Assembly: GCA_002205965.3 (NCBI GenBank)
Contig: NADL03000096.1
Span: forward strand, 248,001 to 312,000
Length of the DNA stretch: 64,000 nt
From: Kappaphycus alvarezii
Taxonomy: Eukaryota > Rhodophyta > Florideophyceae > Gigartinales > Solieriaceae
Direction of reading: 5' to 3'
The position numbers were made by a program, and so were the translations under genes. Each line of letters opens with the position of its first letter. Position 1 is the stretch's first letter. The notes beneath the pieces were generated by a model. The model saw only the letters and a program-made list of their open reading frames with translations. It made no database searches and had not been told where the DNA came from. This document shows, in pieces, positions 55,602 through 64,000 of this stretch.

Positions 55602-57987
55602 TTACATTAATTCATGCTCCCCCTTACTACCCATCACAATCAGTCTAACAAGTTTGGTCATCTGAACTCGCCCTAGTGGTTTTGTCAAAGCGTCAGCAAC
55701 ATTTTCAGTTGTTGGCACGTACACCAAGTCCACCTCTTTACGCACAACTGCATCTCTTACGAAGTGGTATGCAATATCAATGTGCTTGTTGCGTCTGTTG
55801 GTGCTCTCGTTTCGAGCGAGCTCCATAGCCCCCTGGCTATCGCTGTATATTGTAGTAGCATGATCAATTCCAAGTGCTTTCATGCCCAGCGATGTCCAGG
55901 TTTCAAGAATGTCCCGAACCACACGTCTCAGCCATATTGCTTCTTTACTTGCTGCAGTTAACGAAATGTATTCGGCCTCACATGACGAAGCTGCGACAAC
56001 CGTTTGCTTTCGCGAGCACCAACTTACCCCACTTCCAGCCATGCGAAACACGAAACCACTCGTCGATTTGCGATCGGACACATCTCCGGCCCAGTCCGAG
56101 TCACAGTATGCAGACAAGCCCAGATCAGCATTCCCTCGGAACAAAAGACCTAAATCTTTGGTCCCAACGAGATACCTTAACACTCTTTTTACTGCTAACC
56201 AATGCTTCTCTCTTGGTTCTTCGCAGAAACGTGCAAGTTTGCCAATGCGACGCCCAGTATGGGCTTCGCTACGAGCTTGGAACAGTTTATATTTATCAAA
56301 CACCTCTGACTTTCGCTGCATCATGTAGACGGTAACCCAGGAAGAGTGATCGTCCGTGAAGGCCACAAAGTAGCGTGCCCCTCCAACAGAAGAAACCTCC
56401 ATAGGTCCACACACGTCACTATGAACAAGGTCTAACATCGCTTCAGCTCTACCAGTCGTGCGTTCCTTCGGCACTGCAGAACGATGAGCCTTTCCATGAA
56501 CGCATGAGGAGCATATTTCGGATGTATTCGAGTCACTGATCTGCACACCGTCCACAACATTGTTCCTTACCATAGATGCAATGCCCTGCTTGCTTACATG
56601 AGCCATTCTCTCGTGCCATGTCGAGAGTGTGGTGACTTTCGCAGAGTACAAGGTATCATTTGGTATCTTCTGGACTATGTCGATAGCATAAAGAAGGCTA
56701 TTGCACAGCATTTTTCCAGTTGCTACAACTCTCCTATTCTTAGTCATCTGCAAAGCTTTGTTCTCAAATACAGTTTTGATCCCTTCTATGTCCGCTTTGC
56801 CTACAGAGATGAGAGAATATTCGAAACTAGGAACGTGGACAACATCTCGCAGAATCACCGCTTTCGAGAACCATCACTAGTAATGTGAGCTCCACGTCAC
56901 CTCGCCCAGCAATCTTAGCCCGGGCTTTAGTTCCCATTTCGACTGAGGCTGCAGAAAATTCGGTATAATTCGTGAAAACACTCCTATCGTAAGTCATATG
57001 GGAAGTACATGCGGAATCTGCGTACCAGGAGGAAGTTCCGGCCGAAATCCGGCCTGTTTAATTCGTGACATGAGGCAAACAATTTCATCATCAACGCTGT
57101 CCGCACTATCAGCTGAAGGATGAGAATCAGTCGAATCAAATACATTTGCACCTACGAACGCCTGCTGATCTCTTCTCGGGCGATTTTTCTCGTTTCGATG
57201 ATTATTAGATGCTCTGCCACTACGAGAACCGGATGCACGATAGCCCCTTGGAGCTTCCGGGCGCCTACCGTTCACATCTTTGCCCCAGCATCTGTCCGCG
57301 GTGTGACCAGAATGACCGCAGTTCGTACAGTGCAGCTGTCTAGCATTACCTCCGTAGTCATTCGGACGGGCATTGGATATGAGCGCAGCATTGGATTTTG
57401 TCCCTTTTGACTCCCTCATTTGAGCACGCTCCTCTTCCTGCAACAACCGGCTCTTCACAAATTCCAAAGTAAACACCCTGTCCTCATTGCCGAGCGCATC
57501 CAAGGCAACGATGAGGTCGAAGGGTGGCAATCCGTTAAGCACAGCCATGGCTATCTCTTTGTCATCGATAGTCACATCCATGGATTTCAGGGTCGCTGCC
57601 AACTGTTTTACACGGTTAACGTACTGCAAAACTCTCTCATTACCATCCATAGCCGCGGTGTAAAACCGGCGTCGAGCCGCAAGTTTATTGAGGAGTGTGT
57701 GCCTCTCAAACGTGTTGAGAATAATAGTCCACATCTCCTTTGCAGTTGCCGCAGTGGCACATGCTCAAGGTGCTCATCAGAAAGGGACAACCCGATGAGC
57801 GCCCTTGCTTTGCGGTCGGCCCGAGTCCATGATTTGAGAGCCCTATCATCCGATTCCTCAGGCGGATCATCCACAATGTAGTCATCAAGCTCCCGGAGAG
57901 CAGAAGAAGCTGCACCTTCTGCTTCCAAACATGGAAATTATTGTTGGTGAGCTTTTCAATTCGAACTCCGCCTCCGCGATCGTCCAT
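55602..57987 (-). pseudogene. gag-pol: family F2 Gag-Pol deletion derivative
   Basis: The gag ATG is at 57987 (MDDRGGGVRIEKL), with shifts near 57900 and 57740. Gag has a canonical knuckle CTNCGHSGHTADRC (57734-56994). The protease motif reads ADSACTSHMT, Ala for the usual Gly. A 418-codon frame (56858-55602) then runs from gag_pre-integrase into the first part of integrase (HSDVCGPMEV). At 56241-56245 it jumps in frame to KLARFCEEPREKH of the RT end and on through a complete RNase H. The second integrase Asp, the Glu and all of the RT active site are missing. Confidence 0.88.
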
Positions 57988-59530
57988 GACTACGTTTTAT
58001 CCAAGACCCTTTGTATCTGAAACCTCTATTACCACGTATGCAGTGAGTATGCAAAGTCCTCTGTTCGGGTATCCCAAGCCGGCGACCGATAGTCGCTTGT
58101 CACGGCAAGCCTTTCCCTATAAGAAGTTTGCAGCGTTTACTCAAAGACACGTGGTGTTAATTTCCAACTCTTTACCTCTTTAGTTTTCCTCCTCTTTACT
58201 CTTTACCACCTCTTTATTTGTGCCTTAGGGCGCTACCTGTATATCGGCCAGTGCTGGTCTTTCAACTTTGAGCGCAATCCGTGTGCCACGAGTAAGCACA
58301 GCGACTTTACCTGTAGACGGCCAGGAATTTTCAGCCACTACCCCGAAAGGTCCCCGCAGCAAAGGGCGTCTTACCACAATCACAGTCTTTCCGTACTAAC
58401 TCAGGCGCGTTTCCTTCCGGACTGTGTTGCTTGACTTCCGTCGTACTCGTGTGAAAGCACTCAAGGTCACCAATGAGCCTCGTCCTTCCGTGCACAGCAC
58501 GTATCTACACCTCAACAGAAGTATAGCCAGCAGGTACCAAAGTACAAGTGCAGAACACTAGTACCCGGTATGCTACCAGAGTAAGGAATTAGAAGACAGT
58601 CGTTCCCTCTCCGACCACGGGCGATGGTGTTTCGCGTACGTATCGGTCGTTCAAGCGAGGAGCGTCTCTGTCCCGCCGGCGCGCAAAAGGGCCACTGCAA
58701 CGGACCGACTCGGCTGGTACACCGTGATTCCCACCGGGAATCGGGTTCAGTCTTACGACTTCTGATAACTCGCGTTATCAACCGCGTGGGTTTGTATGGT
58801 ACGGTCCGTCCAACTCGCGTTACACAAAGGCACTGTTCTCAAAAGAGTACAGCCGGTGAGAGGATCACAAAACCGATTGCCAAGACCACGATTCGGCAAA
58901 AGAATCGGACAAACTTGGGCGGACCCCCGGCACTCTGTCTTCTTCTTTTCCGTTGCCGTGAAGGCTTTCCAAGAGTGCAAGGGGTATCAACAACCAGGCC
59001 TAGATTCCTCCTCAAACAACAAGGCCAATATTTCCAAACAATAAACTCGAGCTGACCGATTGCCGAATGACCACGACCACCACAAAAGAGACAGAAAACC
59101 AAACCAACAAACAATGACCAGAGCAATGACACCACAAAGCACTCAGGATCCTCACACAGAGTGCTTGACAACACAAAATTGTTCTCAACAGTAGTAGAGC
59201 ACAAACAACGATTGCTCTGATTCAACACACAATGGTAACCACAAAAACACTCAGGATCCACACACAGAGTGCTTGACAACCTTAAAGTTGGTTCGTATCA
59301 ACAAAAGCTTCCAACAACACACAATGAGAACCACAAAAACACTCAGGATCCACACACAGAGTGCTTGACAATCACCAAATGGGTCCTAACAAAGACAAGA
59401 ACCCAACAACAATCACCACAAAGCAACAAATGACAACACCAACAGCACCAACAACACAGAGAAAGCAATTACCTCAACGTCAACGTCAACGGTTGAGGGA
59501 CGGATCAAGCGGAAAGACCGGTAGCGTGGA
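57988..59530 (-). other. family F2 leader, no ORF1 seen
   Basis: This 1.5-kb region between PBS and gag has only short frames without motifs. I find no zinc-finger ORF like that of the other families. It contains three short repeats with self-complementary ends at 59139-59363. Confidence 0.55.
59139..59363. repeat. three direct repeats with short stem and palindromic GGATCC loop
   Basis: Units start at 59140, 59248 and 59340. Each has CACTC, a GGATCC palindrome, ACACA and GAGTG, so the ends can pair as a 5-6 bp stem with GGATCC in the loop. The first unit has a longer stem (GCACTC/GAGTGC) and an 8-base palindrome AGGATCCT. They lie a few hundred bases downstream of the PBS in F2 sense. Confidence 0.7.
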
Positions 59531-59544
59531 CTGGGCCCATAACC
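59531..59544 (-). promoter_or_regulatory. primer-binding site, family F2
   Basis: The complement of GGTTATGGGCCCAG lies directly next to the LTR terminus at 59545. Confidence 0.85.
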
Positions 59545-60778
59545 TGATGAAAGGAACAGGGGATGATGAGAGAGAATGAAAAGGGAAGTAGGGAAAGAGT
59601 GTAGATGGATAAAAGAAACAGAAAGGAGATAGAACGGCAAGGGTGAGGTTGGTGTTGAAATCAAAGGCAAGTCCGTACCTCTTCTTTACTTGGGTGAGCT
59701 ATTAGACTACAACTATATACTGTTTGCCGGTACTCACTTCGGCTTTGTGAAAGCAAAATGAAAGTAGCAAAATCTACATTTGCAGTACTATCTTTGTTGA
59801 TCCTATAGCCTACCCAAGCCGAGATGCCTCAGAATCCCTGATTTGCATGCGCGGGAAATTCATAATTACCGATATTCAAAACGTAAGTAACATTGCGTGC
59901 ATGCTAGCCATGCATGTTCTGTTACGTAAACGTACACTAAAACAGTCAACCCGTGAATTATGCCTTACGTGACCCGCCAACGCAACTGTAATCTCTCGGC
60001 CTGTAACAGAACCCAAAGGCGGGAACTTAAGGCGGGAACTTAAATATCATAAAAGTAGAAAACAATTTTTGGCGGGCTTGTCTCACGTTGTTATGTAACA
60101 GTACGTAAATCTCATGCAGGCCGTTCAACGTGAATTAAGCCTTACGTGCTATACGTGCAATACTGTAAAAGCAACGTGGCTGCATCAACATACTTTGGCT
60201 GCATACTTGTGCAAGAGTGATTTGTAGGCAGCCAGTATAATGAGTATAGTGTAAACTGTATGCAGCCAGTCCAGGCAACTATAGGATAAATATAGAAACC
60301 ACTGTTTACTTGTACACGTACGACACCTATAATACTGTACACGTACGACAGAGAGGAGACAGTACACGTATGCCACATAGGAGACAGTACACGTATGACA
60401 CACTGGGTACAGTACTTTGAGCCTAGAATAGAGACAAACCATCAACCAACCATAACATGCCAAGTGTCAGAATGCTCCACAATGATCAGCTCAGATATCG
60501 CCAATTGGAGCGATGTGAGTGGTATGGAAGCGTATCTAACAAACAATCAGAGGGCAGAATACCAAGTGGTTTGAAAAATGGCAAAATGCGCCGTGATTTT
60601 GAGTTGCCCGAAAATGAGCTTTCGTCCCAGGCAACTTTCGATTTGGCCCATTTTACACGTGTCATAGGTGTACACACAGAAGAAGGGTGCAGCTCGCTTT
60701 TTCATGATACAAGTGTACACGTGTCCAGGTGGCAACTAAAAACCATGGGATCGCATGCATTCTATCCCTTTTCCAACA
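59545..60778 (-). repeat. family F2 5' LTR
   Basis: 1,234 bp, TGATGAAAGGAAC...TTCCAACA on the plus strand. It is inserted in the family H polyprotein frame at 60778/60779. It contains the four GTACACGTA units (about 60310-60400). Confidence 0.87.
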
Positions 60779-62322
60779 GAGTTGACGTTTTTAACACCTG
60801 TGACAGCTCCATGACTAACCATCGACTTGATCTCAGCGGTATTGATGTGAGCCAGTCGCTCGTGCCATGTCTTCAGAGATGTAAGCAAGGAAACTTCCGA
60901 GTCATTAGCCTTTGATGGACTTTGACAGGTATCTAGTATATAAATGCCTTTGACAAGAGTGCCGGTGGCCACTAGAGATCCATCGGTGTTGTCTGTAAGC
61001 AGAACAGCGTTGCGATTGAATTGGGAGTTAATGCCGCGATTTGCCATTTCGGATACCGAGAGCAGCTGGTATCGAAGGGTAGGAACGTGAAGTACGTTCT
61101 TTAGTAGGCATTGAACTGTATCCTTTTTATAACGGAGTGTCAGCACTACGTCACCTGTTCCCTCGATAGAGGCTGTAGAATCTGCTCCCAGATCCAGAGT
61201 TGAGTTAGCCGAGGACTCTTGGTATGAAACAAAGGCCGAGCGATCGTGCGTGACATGGGAGGTACAGCCCGAATCGATAACCCATTCATTAGCAAGGGAT
61301 ACAGAGCTACCAATAGTTTGTAGCGCCACATTGGCTTGGTTCAAGGGATTCGCTTCAATGTGACAATTATTTCCATCAACCGAGTGATCGGTGGTGACAT
61401 TGCTTACAACGATCTCGTTCTCATACTCCGGAGTTGCAGCGTCGCAATCAGCGACGCGATGGTTAGGCATGGATACGAAGCAGACGAGGTCTCTGTCTTC
61501 TTCTTTCTCAAGGGAAGCTTGGGAAGCTACAAGACCTTTTCCCCCATCTCGGCCCTTGTTCAAGTGGGCTCGAGCTGGGTGACCAACAGGAGCAAGGTGT
61601 GGGTACTTTTTAAAGCAGCGACTGCTGTCACGATGCTTTCCACAGTGTATGCATATCTCAGCGGTAGGGTCTCGCTTGAACTTAGGCCGTTGCTTTCCAA
61701 GAAGAGCCGCGGATTCCGAAGCCCTCAAAGCGTCCTGATCTCGTTGGGCATGGCGCTGCTCCTCTTGGCGGCATCTGCTTTGAACGAACTCGAAGGAGAA
61801 TTTGTTGTCATCGAGATGAGCAGCGTCAAGGGCCGAGATGAGAGTATCAAAGCGATCTGGCAGGCCGTTAAGTAGCGCCATGGCCATTTCGCTGTCTTCG
61901 ATGTGGACGGACATCGACTTGAGAGTGGCAGCGAGCTGGCGGATACGGGCGGCGAACGAGAGCACTTTCTCGTTCGGGTTCATCTTGGCGGTATAGAATC
62001 GGCGCCTGGCAGCCAGTTTATTGAGAAGAGTATGCTTCTCAAAGATATCACAAATCAGGGACCACATGACCTTGGCGGTATTGGCGTGCTGGACTTGTTC
62101 GAGATGGGTATCAGATAGAGTCAGTCCGATGGTAGCCCTAGCCTTGCAATCCGCCTTCTTCCATGCGGAGTATGTAGGTGACGAGGTTTCCGGAGGGTCT
62201 TCAGTGAGGTGGTCGTCAACTTCCCTCAGTGAGAGCAATAGTTGAATTCTCGACTTCCAGATGTGGAAGTTGTCATCACGGAGCTTCTCGAGACTGTCGA
62301 GTCGAAGTCCTGAAGAGTCCAT
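60779..62322 (-). CDS. gag-pol: family H copia Gag-protease, open frame truncated by the F2 LTR
   Basis: A clean frame of about 510 codons runs from the ATG at 62322 (MDSSGLRLDSLEKL) to the LTR border, with no stop. Gag has MWSLICDIFEKHTLLNKL and LLNGLPDRFDTLISALDA, and a shortened knuckle CIHCGKHRDSSRC. The protease has WVIDSGCTSHVTHDRS, and gag_pre-integrase begins WHERLAHINTAEIKSMVS. The frame is cut after VKNVNSV by the F2 insertion, so integrase, RT and RNase H are missing here. It is the best preserved gag in the window. Confidence 0.9.
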
Positions 62323-62392
62323 GGAGAAAAGCAATGGAGTGAGAGAAAACTGTGCTTATAGATAGAGGGAGCACAGGAGGTTGAGAACAGAT

Positions 62393-63268
62393 TTACTTAT
62401 TTCTATGATTAATGTGCCTGTTGCGATCGTGTCTCGTCTGGAAGAGGCGATTGCAGCAAACACACGGAGTGATGGCTGATCTCCTCTCGACTCTGTTTCG
62501 ACACTTCTTTCCACCTCTGTGCTGCTCGAGCTGCTTTGGACCCGAGACTTTGTGTTGGCAAAGGTCACAAATCAGGAGGGAAGACTTGGGCTTGGAGATA
62601 GGAGGAACAGGAGTTGGAGGTAGGGGAACGAATGGAGCCGGAGAGAGAGGTTCGACTGAAAGAGGAGTCGGAACCCTTGGAGATGAAGGAACAAATGCAA
62701 CAGAAGGGGCAGCAGGAGAGAGTGGAGATTGGATGGGAGCAGCTGTAGCTGGAGACGTCGAAGCCGGGGAAGGGGAGATGAGAGAAACCACTTGGATGGG
62801 TCGAGGTGTCGGAGGTTTCGGATCCTTCTTCTTCTTCGGCTCTCCTCCCTTTGATTTCTTGCTTTGCTTCGATACTCTGCTCGATGAGGCAGGAAGCGGC
62901 TTGGAGCGAAGGTTCGTTGGCTTTGACTTTTTCCGTAGAGGTTTCGGAGCTAGAGATTTCGGACGAGCAGGCAGTTTCGGACGGTTGGCAAGGGAAAGGA
63001 TATGGTTTAAGAAGGAGTCCTTCTTCTCCGGAGGAGGAAGCTTGGAGACGACTTCGACGTGAACAACCTCTGGAGTAGTCGCGGTGGAAGGAATGTCGTT
63101 ACCTTCGCCGTCCGACTCAATAGCGGAATCGTCGATGAAACGGCACTTCGGACGGGCAGGAGGCTTGGCGGAGGATTCGTCGAAGGTAAGGCGGCGAATC
63201 ACGGGATCGCTCGGAGGGATGTCGATGCCGCGACGAAATACGGAGAGTGAGATGACCACTGGTAACAT
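62393..63268 (-). CDS. family H ORF1: basic/proline-rich protein with two zinc fingers (intact frame)
   Basis: About 291 codons from an ATG at 63268 (MLPVVISLSVFRRGID) to a stop at 62393, about 70 nt before the gag ATG. Order: the conserved KCRFIDDSAIESDGEG block (about residues 43-58), a TATTPEVV motif, a basic region (KKSKPTNLRSKPLPASSSR, GGEPKKKKDPK), a Pro-rich stretch and two C-terminal fingers. Finger 1 is CDLCQHKVSGPKQLEQH with a final Cys after five residues (CX2CX12HX5C). Finger 2 is CVCCNRLFQTRHDRNRH. It is the only uninterrupted copy of this ORF in the window. The frame runs on upstream into sequence antisense to element I, so the ATG at 63268 was chosen by homology. RNA or DNA binding is inferred; no catalytic domain is seen. 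Confidence 0.8.
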   Translation of the reverse strand: MLPVVISLSVFRRGIDIPPSDPVIRRLTFDESSAKPPARPKCRFIDDSAIESDGEGNDIPSTATTPEVVHVEVVSKLPPPEKKDSFLNHILSLANRPKLPARPKSLAPKPLRKKSKPTNLRSKPLPASSSRVSKQSKKSKGGEPKKKKDPKPPTPRPIQVVSLISPSPASTSPATAAPIQSPLSPAAPSVAFVPSSPRVPTPLSVEPLSPAPFVPLPPTPVPPISKPKSSLLICDLCQHKVSGPKQLEQHRGGKKCRNRVERRSAITPCVCCNRLFQTRHDRNRHINHRNK

Positions 63269-64000
63269 CGCATCTCCTTCTGGTAGCGAACAAGATGAGG
63301 GATCACTTGCCGCTAATGAAGATGCGAACCCAGTCCAATCCAGCCCGGATACTCCTAGTATTGCTCCTCGTCGTTCATCCCGGATTGCGAAGAAGCCTGG
63401 CAGATGGTGGCTCTCCGGGTCGTCTGAAGATGTATCGCTCATTGCGGAAACCGCTCTTGTCTCTATTGGAATTCCAGCATCATACGAGGAGGCTACTTCT
63501 TCAGAGAACGTCGACTTTTGGATGCCTGGAATCAAAAAGGAAGAAGACTCCATACGAGAAAATGGCACGTTCGAGCTTGTCCCGCGAAAGCCAGGGATGC
63601 ACGTCATTCCTTGCCGGTACGTCTTCCGTGTGAAACCAGACGTTGGTCCCAAAGTCCGCATAGTCGCCAAAGGATTTCGACAAGTTCCAGGTCTCGAGTA
63701 TAATGAAACCTATGCTCCTGTAGTTTCTCTCTCTGCCCTACGATTGTTTCTCTGCATCACAAACTTCTTTGACCTTGAATGCGACCAGATGGATGTTGTG
63801 ACCGCGTTTCTTAATGGGGAGTTGGAAGAGGAAATATTCATGGAAGTTCCATCCGGATTTCACGACCCAGCCAGGTCGAATCTCGTATGCCGCCTTGAAA
63901 AGGCCCTGTATGGGCTTAAACAGGCTCCACGTCGGTGGTATGCCAAGATTCATGAGCTATTAACCGCAGAGCTTCACTATATGAGTAATCCTCATGAGCC
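63269..64000 (+). CDS. pol: element I copia integrase-RT linker and RT, running off the right edge
   Basis: The plus frame (in phase with 63270) is open to the window end. It has an acidic linker (EQDEGSLAANEDA), RRSSRIAKKPGRWWLSG and YEEATSSENVDFWM. RT follows: [49 protein letters not shown] and KALYGLKQAPRRWYAKI. The YVDD box would lie beyond 64000. It is closest to A/G-type RT. It meets the 5' end of H ORF1 head to head at about 63268. Confidence 0.88.

Noticed and set aside
58839-59279. 146-codon Cys-rich minus frame in the F2 leader
   Set aside because: Its Cys-rich part is the translation of the CACTC-GGATCC-GAGTG repeats. It is not conserved in other families and has no domain.

Overview
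This window is eukaryotic, retrotransposon-dense DNA. I see no intact ordinary host gene, no rRNA, tRNA or CRISPR, and no prokaryotic-style operon. Almost all recognisable coding sequence is Ty1/copia-type Gag-Pol, with one Ty3/gypsy remnant, one degenerate copia of a type I associate with fungi and oomycetes, one DNA transposon, a possible LINE-like tail, and one unknown truncated reading frame. The organism cannot be named from this. The retroelement mix would fit a red alga, an oomycete or a fungus (low confidence).

Layout. 1-1080: Ty3/gypsy RNase H-integrase remnant (minus), running off the left edge. 1433-4612: decayed copia (minus). 4895-11312: family A copia (plus), complete with two 421-bp LTRs, leader, ORF1 and a broken gag-pol. 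11313-11654: possible LINE-like C-terminus. 12711-16870: minus-strand DNA transposon gene in which a YqaJ-type PD-(D/E)XK nuclease domain appears to sit inside a DDE transposase. 17864-18412: unknown ORF cut by an LTR. 18421-25570: family B copia (minus), interrupted by two solo LTRs. 25554-32551: family G copia (minus), interrupted by a third solo LTR. 32552-35154: two family F LTRs head to head around a 126-bp spacer. 35155-38040: family F pol (F1). 38041-54474: a tandem array of family C (LTR-internal-LTR-internal-LTR-truncated internal). 54475-60778: family F deletion derivative (F2). 60779-63268: family H gag-protease and ORF1 (minus). 63269-64000: plus-strand copia RT (I), running off the right edge.

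Shared design. Families A, B, G, H and C carry an extra ORF (ORF1) between the leader and gag. It has a basic/proline-rich body and ends in two CCHH/CCHC-type zinc fingers, and it stops 30-165 nt before the gag ATG. Three leaders (A, G, C) carry a good 5' splice-donor sequence just upstream of ORF1. The PBS in A, C and F is the internal initiator-tRNA-Met type used by Drosophila copia. Unrelated-looking C and F LTRs share a motif about 150 bp from their U3 end.

Many reading frames here are broken. In the C array the copies differ mostly by one- or two-base indels, so part of the apparent damage may be long-read consensus error rather than decay.
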